Assembly (NCBI GenBank): GCA_963745175.1
Contig: CAVUWK010000007.1
Coordinates: 248,001-312,000 of the forward strand
Length of the DNA stretch: 64,000 nt
Source: Bog-473 sp963745175
Lineage (GTDB): Bacteria; Actinomycetota; Acidimicrobiia; Acidimicrobiales; RAAP-2
Reading direction: 5' to 3'
In this document: positions 49,410-60,088 of the stretch, piece after piece
Numbering within the stretch: position 1 is the first letter of the stretch
Layout: every line of letters begins with the position of its first letter
Position numbers and translations under genes: made by a program
Notes under the pieces: generated by a model
The model's database searches: none
Seen by the model: the letters and a program-made list of their open reading frames with translations, nothing else
Told to the model about the DNA's origin: nothing

Positions 49410-52022
49410 TCAGCCACCCTCGCGTGATGCGTTGTGCCCATTGCCGTTGCCATTGCCATTGCCATTGCCGTTCCCGCCGCCGTTGTGCCCGGGCACGGGA
49501 GTGAAATGCTGGGCGGAGAAGACGTCCGGCCCGAAGCTGGCCAACCCGGCCTGTGCCGCGTAGCCGATGTGGCCCTGGCCGTCGAGGCCCCCGCACACCG
49601 TGCCGGCAACCAGAGGGGTGTCGGCGTTGGAGGGGTTCGTGCAGGACTTCCCGGTCAGCAACAGGTCCTCGAGGGTGCGCAGCATGCTGTAGTGGTTGTA
49701 GTAGGTGCTCGACACCGTGCCCGGCTTGATGAGCGGGCTGATAAGCACCGTGCCGGTGTCACCGCCGCCCGGGGTGAAGTCGGTGGGGTCGTAGAGCGGG
49801 TCGGCCGTGACACAGGTGGGGACTCCACCGCTGGTCGTCGTGGCGGCCGCGGTGTTGCTCGGGCAAGCGGTCGATCCCACAGTGGACGTCGCTCCCTCGG
49901 CGCTCAGGCTCACGGTGCCGTCCAGGGCGCTCGTCAGCGCGACCGGCTGTCCGCTGTCATTGAGCAGCTGGAAGGTGCCGGTCCAGGGCTTGGCGAAGTT
50001 GTTCGACGCCGTGGTGTTGCTTGCGCTGCTCAGCACCGTGTTGGGTCCGGTGTCGCTCACCGCCCCGACGAAGGTGTCGGCCGGGATGCCGGTACCCGTG
50101 ACCAGTCGGCCGCTGTCGTCGGCATTGATCTTGGGGTCGGTGATCATGCTCGAGCCCGCGGCGCCCAGAGCCGGCTCGGTGGTCGGCATGTTGGGAGAAT
50201 CGCTGACGTTGGGGCTCTCGCCGGGAACATCCCGGTCGATGAAGCCGGCGGCACCGGGGCCGGGCTGCAGCTGCTGACCCGAGGCGTTGGTCACCTCGGG
50301 GTCGTTCGGGCCGGTCGGCTCCGTCTTCACGTTTTGGCCGTTGATGTTCTCGCCGGCGGCGTCGGCCAGGAGGCCGTAGGCGCCGTAGAGGTTCTTGGCC
50401 CCCGGTGCCGTGGTCCCGGGCGAGCCGAAGGTCGGCTGGTCTGCCGGTGCCGGGAAGGTCGTGCTGTCACCGGGAGCGGGCACGTTGTTGAAGCTGTTGC
50501 CGATCGTGAAGGGCGGGTTGGCCTCGTCGAAGGTGACGTCGATCATTCCGCCGTCCGCGAAGGCCGCTGACTGCTCGATCATCGGGATGTAGTAGCGCAG
50601 GAACAGGTCCGCTGCGTAGAGCCCACCCGTGTAGTTGGCCGGGGCCGTCGCCTCGGGGTCGTCAGCCGGCAGGCCTGCGGGGGTGTAGTTCGGCGTACCG
50701 TTGGGGTTGAAGGCCCCCGACAGGTTGTTGCCCTGGCAGCTGGCGTCGTGGGCGTCGCTGCAGTTGTCCGGCGTGATCCAGTTGAACGCCGGAACCTCGT
50801 TGGCCGGGAGGCTCAAGTCGTGAGCCAGGCCATACGTGGGGTCGTCGAGGTTGGCGACGTGGTTGGCGTCACAGTTGGAGTCCGTCGTCCCGTTCGTCGG
50901 GGCGCCCGGTCCGTCGTACTCCGGCACGGTCGGCTCGTTGAGGGCCGGCTGGGCCGGGTAGGCGACGCTCGGTGAGTCCTGCGTGCCGGCGAGCTCGCCG
51001 GTCAGCGACGCGAACCAGCCCGTCGGGAAGTGCTTGGCCACGAACTGGTCGGCCGGGTCGCCGTTACCGGTCGGGTGCGCGCCCGTGACGGCATTGGCCG
51101 GCTGTGCGCCGGTGAAGCTCGACACGTTGCCGCTCGGGGCCACCAGGTTCGTCGGGTTGGTGACGGGGTCGTTGCTCGTCGTGCCCGGATACCCGCAGTT
51201 CCCGTCGTCTCGACCGGGCACGGTGTCGCTCACCCCGGGGTGGGTGGGGCTGGTCACATAGCTCGTCGATCCGAGAGGCTGGGCCCCCCCGAGGTCCTGG
51301 GCGTAGGCCTTCCAGGAGACGCCGGCCGCGTTGTACTGGTTGAACAGGGTCGTGACGTCGGTCGGGTAGGCGCAGCCGTTGTTGTTCAGAGCGGCGTCGA
51401 TGCCACCGTGCACCAGGAGCTGGCCGTAGTTTCCGTTGTTGCTGCCCGACGTCGTCGGTGCGTTGGTGTTGGTTCCAGGTCCGCTGGTCGTGAGGTCGGT
51501 GTCAGTACCCGTCCCCACCGTGCCGGTGGTGATGATCCCGCTGTTGTTGTTGGTCATGTTCGCCGTGGTCGAGCAGTCGTCCTGCACCCCGTAGGAGGGC
51601 GACTGGCCGGACACCAGCGAGATGTAGTTGTCCATGCTGAAGTGACCGGTGCCGTAGTAGTTCGTCAACAGAGCGCCCTGCTGGGGGAGCGTCTGCCACA
51701 GGTAGCTGTTCTGGTTGAGGCCGGTGAAGGTCTCGTCGTAGGACTTGTTCTCCAAGATGATGAGCCACACGTGCTTGACCGCGCCCACGGGGGTGCCGGT
51801 GGAGGTGATCACGCACTGCGCCTGGCTGGGGTTGCTTCCGCTGGGCATCTGCAACGAGCTGCCGGCCGGGCACGAAGCGGCGGGGGACGCGGCCGACGAC
51901 GGCGGCGTGGCCACGATCGCGCTCGAGATGCTCGCGCCGGTCACGGCCATCAGCCCGACCGCAGCGGTCGCCATCGCTCCGCTCCGTACACGGTGTTGCC
52001 TGAGCCTCTTCGAGATTCGCAC
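49410..52022 (-). CDS. Secreted phosphoesterase (AcpA/phospholipase C family)
   Basis: 870 residues from the GTG at 52022, behind AGGAGG; an upstream frame extension lacks a ribosome site. The N-terminus MRISKRLRQHRVRSG plus AMATAAVGLMAVTGASI is a signal peptide. The PF04185-type core starts VWLIILENKSYDETF and continues with GTGHFSMDNYISLVSGQ, GVSWKAYAQDL, PAFNWITPDNCSDAHD and MIDVTFDEAN, then YYNHYSMLRTLEDLL. An Asn/Asp-rich region of about 250 residues interrupts the core. The C-terminus is a Gly-Asn repeat tail. Probably releases phosphate from organic esters. Confidence 0.85.
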   Translation of the reverse strand: MRISKRLRQHRVRSGAMATAAVGLMAVTGASISSAIVATPPSSAASPAASCPAGSSLQMPSGSNPSQAQCVITSTGTPVGAVKHVWLIILENKSYDETFTGLNQNSYLWQTLPQQGALLTNYYGTGHFSMDNYISLVSGQSPSYGVQDDCSTTANMTNNNSGIITTGTVGTGTDTDLTTSGPGTNTNAPTTSGSNNGNYGQLLVHGGIDAALNNNGCAYPTDVTTLFNQYNAAGVSWKAYAQDLGGAQPLGSTSYVTSPTHPGVSDTVPGRDDGNCGYPGTTSNDPVTNPTNLVAPSGNVSSFTGAQPANAVTGAHPTGNGDPADQFVAKHFPTGWFASLTGELAGTQDSPSVAYPAQPALNEPTVPEYDGPGAPTNGTTDSNCDANHVANLDDPTYGLAHDLSLPANEVPAFNWITPDNCSDAHDASCQGNNLSGAFNPNGTPNYTPAGLPADDPEATAPANYTGGLYAADLFLRYYIPMIEQSAAFADGGMIDVTFDEANPPFTIGNSFNNVPAPGDSTTFPAPADQPTFGSPGTTAPGAKNLYGAYGLLADAAGENINGQNVKTEPTGPNDPEVTNASGQQLQPGPGAAGFIDRDVPGESPNVSDSPNMPTTEPALGAAGSSMITDPKINADDSGRLVTGTGIPADTFVGAVSDTGPNTVLSSASNTTASNNFAKPWTGTFQLLNDSGQPVALTSALDGTVSLSAEGATSTVGSTACPSNTAAATTTSGGVPTCVTADPLYDPTDFTPGGGDTGTVLISPLIKPGTVSSTYYNHYSMLRTLEDLLLTGKSCTNPSNADTPLVAGTVCGGLDGQGHIGYAAQAGLASFGPDVFSAQHFTPVPGHNGGGNGNGNGNGNGNGHNASREGG
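49437..49486 (-). repeat. Hexanucleotide repeat coding a Gly-Asn tail
   Basis: About seven units of a 6-bp repeat (GGCAAT/GGCAAC on the minus strand) encode (GN)n at the end of the phosphoesterase. Unit length is a multiple of three, so expansion would change tail length without breaking the frame. Confidence 0.8.
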
Positions 52023-52247
52023 AGTCCTCCTCAATAGGCCTTGAGATCCGTCAAGGGGTCGGCGCAAACCTACGGTCGGCGGGTTACGCCGACGATGACA
52101 TCGCGCTACCGGCGCCTAATTTCTCTGTGACCAAATCGCGAACACGACCCCGTTCCCGCGATCGAGTTCGTCCCAGAGAAGATCGAGAACAGTCCGGTTA
52201 CACGCGCGTTGACCGCTCTCGCGCGCGGGCGTTGCATCTCCGCCGGC

Positions 52248-52733
52248 TCAGCCAGGCGGCTTGGCGAGACTCTTCCCGAGCTTGTGGATCTTGGTCCGGA
52301 CCGTGGTCGGGAGCAGTTTCTGTTCGGAAGGGCAGAGCGTCAGCAGCGCCACGCCCTCAATGGTGTTGAAGGTCGTCACCGACAGGGGGAGGTGGGTCTG
52401 CGACTCGGTGCCCCTGGCGCCCGTCGCCTCCTCGACCAGGGCATCGTCGAGGCCCCGCCGCGCCTGAGCAACGCGCAGAACGCCGACCCGTCGGTCAACA
52501 GCGCACGGAGGGCGACGTTCTCCTGCTTCTGCTCGTAGGAGGCCAGCGCGGGGTCGGCCTCGGCGACTGCGGTGAAGAACTTCGTGTCCTGGGCGTCGGA
52601 TGTTCTCGGCGCCTCCAGCGGCTTGCTCGCGGCAGCTCGGTCCGGTGTGGCCGATCAGACCGAAGGCCCCGGCGGCGATCACGGCGAACAGGAGGGGCAG
52701 GAAGGCAACGGTGCGGCGCATAGGTCTTCGCAT
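52248..52733 (-). CDS. Secreted protein of unknown function, apparently with two compensating frame shifts
   Basis: 161 residues in the open frame from the ATG at 52733 (a second ATG at 52721). The start looks real (RRTVAFLPLLFAVIAAGAFG, a signal peptide), as does the end (SVTTFNTIEGVALLTLCPSEQ). The middle of this frame is Arg/Gly-rich and improbable, while the +1 frame between about 52640 and 52465 reads naturally (APRTSDAQDTKFFTAVAEAD, then ALLTDGSAFCALLRRGG). One shift near 52640-52650 and a second near 52460 would restore one protein. No family recognised. Confidence 0.6.
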   Translation of the reverse strand: MRRPMRRTVAFLPLLFAVIAAGAFGLIGHTGPSCREQAAGGAENIRRPGHEVLHRSRRGRPRAGLLRAEAGERRPPCAVDRRVGVLRVAQARRGLDDALVEEATGARGTESQTHLPLSVTTFNTIEGVALLTLCPSEQKLLPTTVRTKIHKLGKSLAKPPG

Positions 52734-52971
52734 GGCGGCCACGGTCACTGGCACCACGTCGGCAGTGTGGCACACCGCTTCCCGGCGGCTCTTCTGCACG
52801 GCGCCGGACACGAACGGAAGCCAAACTCCGTCACCCGGGCGACACGTTGCGCACGCTCACGGCCGTTGTTTCGGCCCCGGACGCGTCGCGACCGGGTCCG
52901 AAGACCCGGCCACGAAGCCCGACACGACCGAAACAGTAACGCCCCGGGTGCCGCAAAAGCGTGCAGCTGGG

Positions 52972-54624
<1,653 letters not shown>

Positions 54625-54737
54625 GACTGTGTCGAACTCCTCTCGAGTCCTCGAATCTCATGGAAACTGCGGGGAGGCCGCCGCGCCGGCCCGGAGTGAA
54701 CCGGGGCGGCGGGCAGACCCAGAATGCGTGTGACCGA

Positions 54738-55028
54738 TCAGGCCAGCTTGGCCAGGACGTCGCGGCTGGAGAGGATGAGGAGATCCTCGCCCTCGACCGT
54801 GATCTCGGTGCCGCCGTACTTGGAGTAGACGACCGTGTCGCCCTTGGACACGTCCATGGGGATGATGTCGCCGGAGTCCTCGGAGCGGCGGCCCGGGCCC
54901 ACGGCGATCACCTCACCCTGCTGGGGCTTTTCCTTGGCGGTGTCGGGAATGACCAGGCCAGAGGCGGTGGTCTCCTCGGACTCGCCGGGACGGACGACGA
55001 TCCGGTCATCGAGGGGGTGCAGCTTCAT
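54738..55028 (-). CDS. groS: 10-kDa co-chaperonin GroES
   Basis: 96 residues from the ATG at 55028 (MKLHPLDDRIVVRP), preceded by GGAGG. The longer frame upstream passes through the CIRCE element and is not coding. The mobile loop lies at SEETTASGLVIPD, and VVYSKYGGTEI is the conserved C-terminal block. Caps GroEL. CIRCE control implies heat-shock induction through HrcA. Confidence 0.97.
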   Translation of the reverse strand: MKLHPLDDRIVVRPGESEETTASGLVIPDTAKEKPQQGEVIAVGPGRRSEDSGDIIPMDVSKGDTVVYSKYGGTEITVEGEDLLILSSRDVLAKLA

Positions 55029-55053
55029 TTGGAACGGGCCTCCTTGGCACTCG

Positions 55054-55080
55054 TTAGCACTCTCGGGTTGCGAGTGCCAG
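55054..55080. promoter_or_regulatory. CIRCE element (HrcA operator) upstream of groSL
   Basis: TTAGCACTC, a 9-bp spacer (TCGGGTTGC), then GAGTGCCAG. The left arm is the exact consensus; the right arm differs from GAGTGCTAA at two positions. It lies 26 bp upstream of the groS ATG on the correct side for HrcA repression. hrcA is not in this window. Confidence 0.85.
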
Positions 55081-55267
55081 AGTAGCGGGCGCCGGGCCGC
55101 CTGGCAACCGCGAGATGGAGATCGGTCCGACAATGGCGGCGCAACTGCGTGCGCCGGCCGTGCGGTGCCCGCCGCCGCCACGTTCTCCTCACCGGAGAGC
55201 GCAGCGCACCACCGCCTCACCCCGGGGTGCCCGGTGGGCGCCGCGCCTGGAGCAGGAGGGGGCAACC

Positions 55268-56080
55268 ATGGCCCGAGCAGGCATTGCCCAGGACGGCACG
55301 GCCGCCCAGGACGGCACGCAGCATTGGCGGCGCGCCCTCACGTGGACGTTTGCAGGGATCTTCGCGGTGGCGCTGGCCGGTGGCCTCGTCGGCAGCATGA
55401 CCGGCGGTGGCGCCCTCGCCCTCCCGGCCGGCTATCCCCCGCACGGCACGGCAGCGGCCTCCCGGCCGGCGTCCGTCGCCACCGAGCGCCACGGCCCGGG
55501 GGACGCAGGCGCTGCTCCAGCTGAGCGACCTGCCGTCGGGGTGGGCCGCCGGCCAGACCCCGGCGGCTGCGACCCGGGTCTCGCCCTGGTCGTCGGGGCT
55601 GGCCAGCTGCGTCGGGATCCCCTCGAGGATCGCCGCCGTGGCGCCGACCAAGGTCGACAGCCCGGACTTCACCAGCGCCAACCAGGTGTTCGCCGTCGAG
55701 GACAGCGTCTCGGTGTTCCCATCCAGGCGGTGGCCGGGGCCGAGTACGCGGCCATGGGCAGCCGACGGACGGCCGCGTGCATGAACCGGGTGGCCGCGCC
55801 GGCCCTGCAGTCGAGCATGCAGCACGAGGCCGGCAGCGGGACGACGGTCGGCGGCATCAGCTTCGCCGGGTTGCCTGCCGCGGCCGCCGCGCACCACATG
55901 GCCGGCTTCACCGTCACCATCCCGATCGCCCGCGGCGGCCGGGTGCTGACGGTCACGAGCACCCAGGTCGACTTCGTGGTCGGCCGGCTGCTGCACCAGG
56001 TCACCTTCAACGGCAACGGCACCGCCTTCCCGGCCCAGCTCGAGGAGCAGCTGCTCAGCGCCGCCCAGGCCGCCCACTGA
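55268..56080 (+). CDS. Secreted/anchored protein with two compensating frame shifts, paralogue of next gene
   Basis: 270 residues in the open frame from the ATG at 55268. Residues 20-45 form a membrane/signal segment (TWTFAGIFAVALAGGLVGSM). The middle of this frame is Arg/Gly-rich, but another frame from about 55490 to 55725 encodes LLQLSDLPSGWAAGQTP, LASCVGIPS and VDSPDFTSANQVFAVEDSV, which match the paralogue at 56197. The original frame resumes with YAAMGSRRTAACMNRVA and continues in register with the paralogue to the end. Shifts fall near a GGGGG run (about 55496) and near 55722. Confidence 0.6.
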   Translation: MARAGIAQDGTAAQDGTQHWRRALTWTFAGIFAVALAGGLVGSMTGGGALALPAGYPPHGTAAASRPASVATERHGPGDAGAAPAERPAVGVGRRPDPGGCDPGLALVVGAGQLRRDPLEDRRRGADQGRQPGLHQRQPGVRRRGQRLGVPIQAVAGAEYAAMGSRRTAACMNRVAAPALQSSMQHEAGSGTTVGGISFAGLPAAAAAHHMAGFTVTIPIARGGRVLTVTSTQVDFVVGRLLHQVTFNGNGTAFPAQLEEQLLSAAQAAH

Positions 56081-56196
56081 AGCGCGGGGTCGACCGCGCC
56101 GATACCGACGCAGGCCCGTACCGTGGGCCGCGCACCGGGAGCGACGCGGAGACGCCGGCAGGGCGACGCCGAGGCGCCGGGAGGGGGGCATCGATC

Positions 56197-56946
56197 ATGA
56201 GGAAGCACACGCAGCGCGGGCCAACCCGGTCGCGGCCGCACCCGCCGGCGGGTCACGTCGCCGCCGGGATGCTCGGCCTGGGCTTGCTCGGACTCAGCTT
56301 CGTGGGACCGCTGGCGCCGCTGGCCGGGGCCAGCTCGGGCGCGAGCCACGCGGCCTCGGTGGCGCAGGCCCGGAAGGACCTCCTGGTGCTCGCCGACATG
56401 CCATCCGGGTGGACGTCGAGCAAGAACCCGAACACCTCCAACAACACGCTGGGTGACAACCAACTCGCCCACTGCATCGGGGTCTCGACCGCACTGATCA
56501 CGGAGAACCCGCCGTCGGTGAACAGCCCCCAATTCCAGGACGCGCAAGGCACCCTGACCGTGACCGACAACGTCACGGTCTTCCCGTCGGTCAAGAACGC
56601 GGCGGCCGAGGACGCCGTCGCGGCCAACCCGAAGATGGCCCACTGCATGACTCTCCTGGCGACGGGCCCACTCAAGGCGAAGCTGTTCGGCAAGGCGCCC
56701 AAGGGCACGACGTACGGCACCCCGCTCGTCTCCGCGGTCGACCCTTCGGCGTTCGGCTCCGGGGTGTCCGGCTGGGCCCTGAGCGTCCCCATCTCCACCC
56801 AGGGGGTCACGGTCAACGTCACGTCGACCCAGCTCGTCACGGTGAAGGGGCGCCTGGGTCACCAGGTCACGTTCACCTCCGTTGGCGCCCCGTTCTCCAT
56901 GACCCTGGAGCAGCACCTCATGACGGTGGCGGCCGGGCGGCTCTGA
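56197..56946 (+). CDS. Secreted protein of unknown function (tandem paralogue)
   Basis: 249 residues from the ATG at 56197, intact. The signal peptide (GMLGLGLLGLSFVGPLAPLAGA) precedes a domain of about 190 residues: DLLVLADMPSGWTSSKN, AHCIGVSTALI, NSPQFQDAQGTLTVTDNVTVF, MAHCMTLLATG, WALSVPISTQGVTVNVTST. Two Cys in H-C contexts may form a disulfide. The layout resembles actinobacterial secreted proteins that bear a DLP-S/P-G-W motif, but no function is known. It lies 116 bp after its paralogue. Confidence 0.75.
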   Translation: MRKHTQRGPTRSRPHPPAGHVAAGMLGLGLLGLSFVGPLAPLAGASSGASHAASVAQARKDLLVLADMPSGWTSSKNPNTSNNTLGDNQLAHCIGVSTALITENPPSVNSPQFQDAQGTLTVTDNVTVFPSVKNAAAEDAVAANPKMAHCMTLLATGPLKAKLFGKAPKGTTYGTPLVSAVDPSAFGSGVSGWALSVPISTQGVTVNVTSTQLVTVKGRLGHQVTFTSVGAPFSMTLEQHLMTVAAGRL

Positions 56947-57055
56947 GCGCCCGTCGCCCACGGCTCCGCCCGAGGCGAGCACCGAGCAGACCCGCGTCAC
57001 GGAGTCCGGGGTCGGTACGCTCCCGGGCGACCGTCACGAGCCGAAGGGGACCCTG

Positions 57056-58663
57056 ATGGCGCCAGCCAACCCGAAGAGCGATCCCGACCGCTGGTGGCAC
57101 GGTGGCGTCTTCTACCAGATCTACCCGCGCTCGTACGCCGACAGCGACGGCGACGGCGTGGGCGACCTGCCCGGCATCGTGGCCAAGCTCGACCACCTGG
57201 CGCGCCTCGGGATCACCGGGGTGTGGCTGTCGCCGGTGACCTGCTCGCCCAACCGCGACTGGGGCTACGACGTCTCGGACTACCGCGACATCGACCCCGC
57301 CTTCGGCACGCTCGACGACCTCGACGTGCTGGTGCGCGAAGCGGGCGCGCGGGGCATCCGCATCTTGATGGACCTGGTGCCCAACCACACCAGCGACCAG
57401 CACGCGTGGTTCGTCGACGCGCTGAGCGGGCGGGGCTCGGCGCACCGCGACTACTACGTCTGGGCCGACCCCAAGCCCGACGGGAGCCTGCCCAACAACT
57501 GGGCCAGCATCTTCGGCGGCCCCGCCTGGCAGTTCGACGAGGCGAGCGGCCAGTACTTCCTGCACAACTTTGAGGCGGCCCAGCCCGACCTGAACTGGTG
57601 GAACGAGGAGGTCCGGCGCGAGTTCGACGACATCGTGCGTTTCTGGTGGGAGCGCGGCGTGGCCGGGTTCCGGATCGACGTGTGCAACATGATGATCAAG
57701 GACAAGGAGCTGCGCGACAACCCGCCGGCCACCGAGGACGACCCGCTCGACCAGCAGTTCATGGGGCAGCGCGCGGTGTACAACACCGACCGCCCCGAAG
57801 CCCACGACATCCTGCGGCGCTGGCGCGCCATCGCGGACACGTACGAGCCCGAGCGCCTGCTCATCGGCGAGACCAACGTGGAGCAGCTGACCACGCTCAT
57901 GCAGTTCTACGGCGACGGACGCGACGAGCTGCACGGCGGCTTCAACTTCGTGTTCATCAACGCGCCGTTCGACGCCGCTGCGCTGCGCGCGGTCGTCGAG
58001 GACACCGAGGCTCTCCTGCCCGACGGTGCGTGGCCCATCTGGACCGCGTCCAACCACGACGTGTCGCGGCTGGCCACCCGGTGGGCGGCGGGTGACCCGG
58101 CCAAGGTCAAGCTGGCCCTGCTGCTCCTGCTCACCCTGCGCGGCACGCCGTTCCTCTACCAGGGCGACGAGATCGGGCTGATCGACGGGCCGATCGAGAG
58201 AGACGACGTCCTCGATGCCGTCGGCACGCGCTTCTGGCCGTACTACAAGGGACGGGACGCCGAGCGCACGCCCATGCCCTGGAACGGCGGGCCCGGGGGC
58301 GGGTTCACGCCGGCGGGTGTGCGTCCCTGGTTGCCGATGGCCGACCCGGCGCTGTGCAACGTGGCCGACCAGGAGGGCGACCCGCACTCGGTGCTCGAGC
58401 TGTGTCGTCGGGCCATCGCGGCGCGCCACGCCAGCGAGGACCTGGCCGTCGGGTCGTACCGGTCGCTCCCCTCGCCCGGCGGCACCTGGGCCTACGCCCG
58501 GGGGGACGGCGCCACCGTGCTCCTCAACATGAGTGGCGGCGACCCGACCTTCGACGGCGTGACCGGGACCGTGACGGTGAGCACCGAGCCCGGCCTCGAA
58601 GGGTCGGGCCTGGAGGGCGCGCTCACGCTCCCGCCTTGGAGCGGCGCCGTCGTGACGCGATGA
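57056..58663 (+). CDS. GH13 alpha-glucosidase/oligo-1,6-glucosidase family protein
   Basis: 535 residues from the ATG at 57056, with AGGGGA upstream. The (beta/alpha)8 barrel regions are in order: QIYPRSYADSDGDGVGDL, DLVPNHTSDQH, GFRIDVCN (nucleophile Asp), LLIGETN (acid/base Glu) and ASNHDVSR (third Asp). No signal peptide, so it is cytoplasmic. Likely cleaves short alpha-glucosides or maltooligosaccharides. Its stop overlaps the glycosyltransferase start (ATGA). Confidence 0.92.
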   Translation: MAPANPKSDPDRWWHGGVFYQIYPRSYADSDGDGVGDLPGIVAKLDHLARLGITGVWLSPVTCSPNRDWGYDVSDYRDIDPAFGTLDDLDVLVREAGARGIRILMDLVPNHTSDQHAWFVDALSGRGSAHRDYYVWADPKPDGSLPNNWASIFGGPAWQFDEASGQYFLHNFEAAQPDLNWWNEEVRREFDDIVRFWWERGVAGFRIDVCNMMIKDKELRDNPPATEDDPLDQQFMGQRAVYNTDRPEAHDILRRWRAIADTYEPERLLIGETNVEQLTTLMQFYGDGRDELHGGFNFVFINAPFDAAALRAVVEDTEALLPDGAWPIWTASNHDVSRLATRWAAGDPAKVKLALLLLLTLRGTPFLYQGDEIGLIDGPIERDDVLDAVGTRFWPYYKGRDAERTPMPWNGGPGGGFTPAGVRPWLPMADPALCNVADQEGDPHSVLELCRRAIAARHASEDLAVGSYRSLPSPGGTWAYARGDGATVLLNMSGGDPTFDGVTGTVTVSTEPGLEGSGLEGALTLPPWSGAVVTR

Positions 58664-60012
58664 CCGCGACCCGGCGCTTCGTGCTGTGCACCACGCCGGC
58701 GCAGGGCCACACGGCGCCCCTCCTGGCGGTGGCCCGCCGCCTCGTGGGCGTTGGGCATGAAGTCGTCTTCTTCACGACCGAGCACTACCGGGACAAGGTG
58801 GAGGCGACGGGCGCCCGCTTCGAGCCCTTCGCGGCGGAGGACGACGCCCACGACCTGATGGTGGCCAACCCGGAGCGCGAGTCGTCGACCAAGCGCGGCG
58901 TCCGCGGGGTCAAGGACGACCTGCGCCGGATCTTCATCGGTCCGATCCCGGGCCAGAGCCGCGGTCTACGCGCCATCCTCGACGGCTTTCCGGCCGACTG
59001 CATCGTGGTCGACACGATGTTCCTCGGCGCGCTCCCTCTGGCCCTGGGCCCGCGCGCGGCGCGCCCGGCACTGGCCTGCATCGGCGTCATGCCCTACCCG
59101 TCGCGCAGCCGGGACACGGCGCCGTTCGGGGTGGCGTTCCAGCCCGGCGGCGGACCGCTCCGCCGCGTGCGCAACGCCGCCTTGAACTGGGCCACCGAGC
59201 ACTTCGCGCTGGCCGACATCCAGCGGTTCGCCCGACGCCGCCTGGCCGAGGCCGGCGCGCCCCGCTTCTCGGGCTACTTCATCGACCTGCCACCCAAGGT
59301 GGTCGACGCCTACCTGCAGGCGACGGTCGCCGGCTTCGAGTACCCGCGCTCGGACCTGGCTCCCACGGTGCGCTTCGTGGGCCCCATCCTCGCCCCGGCG
59401 TCGCGGTCCTTCGCGCAGCCGGCATGGTGGCACGAGCTCGGGAGCGGTCGCCCGGTCGTCCACGTCACCCAGGGCACGCTCGACAACGCGGACCTGGGTC
59501 GCCTGCTCCTGCTCACCGTCCGGGCGCTGGCGAACGACGACGTGCTCGTGATCGCCACCACCGGCGGGCCCGACCCGGATCCCCTGCGGCGGGGGCTCTC
59601 TGCGAACGTGCGCCTGGAGCGCTTCGTGCCCCACGATCTCCTGCTCCCCCATGTCGACGTCATGGTCACCAACGGCGGCTACGGCGGGGTGCAGCAGGCG
59701 CTGGCCAACGGCGTCCCCCTCGTCGTGGCGGGCGACAGCGAGGACAAGCCAGAGGTGGCGGCGCGCGTCCAGTGGTCGGGGACCGGCATCAACCTGCACA
59801 CCGGCCGGCCCTCGCAGGCCATGGTGGCCCGGGCCGTGCGCCGGGTGCTCGTCCGCGACGCCTATCGGCTGCGGGCCCGAGCCCTGCAGGCCGAGATCGC
59901 GGCAAGCGACCCGCTCGGGACGATCAGCGCCACGCTGGCCGGGTTGTGCGCGGCGAACGACACGGTTCGCTCCGGCATGCAGGCGGGCGCGAGCGCGCCA
60001 CCGGGTCCCTGA
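58660..60012 (+). CDS. GT1-type glycosyltransferase (UGT/MGT-like)
   Basis: 450 residues. The N-terminal acceptor domain starts TTPAQGHTAPLLAVARRL; the C-terminal donor domain has VVHVTQGTLDN, FVPHDLLLPHVDVMVTNGGY and GVPLVVAGDSEDKPEVAARV. Similar to macrolide or glycolipid glycosyltransferases that use nucleotide sugars. The H of the classic HGG motif is replaced by Asn in TNGGYG, which some MGT-like enzymes share. Coupled to the glucosidase by ATGA. Confidence 0.88.
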   Translation: MTATRRFVLCTTPAQGHTAPLLAVARRLVGVGHEVVFFTTEHYRDKVEATGARFEPFAAEDDAHDLMVANPERESSTKRGVRGVKDDLRRIFIGPIPGQSRGLRAILDGFPADCIVVDTMFLGALPLALGPRAARPALACIGVMPYPSRSRDTAPFGVAFQPGGGPLRRVRNAALNWATEHFALADIQRFARRRLAEAGAPRFSGYFIDLPPKVVDAYLQATVAGFEYPRSDLAPTVRFVGPILAPASRSFAQPAWWHELGSGRPVVHVTQGTLDNADLGRLLLLTVRALANDDVLVIATTGGPDPDPLRRGLSANVRLERFVPHDLLLPHVDVMVTNGGYGGVQQALANGVPLVVAGDSEDKPEVAARVQWSGTGINLHTGRPSQAMVARAVRRVLVRDAYRLRARALQAEIAASDPLGTISATLAGLCAANDTVRSGMQAGASAPPGP

Positions 60013-60088
60013 GCGGGCCCACCGGGGGTGCCGGAACGGCCGTGTGGTGCGAGGCGATCTCGCGGTGGCGCCGGTTAGTGTCGGCGGG

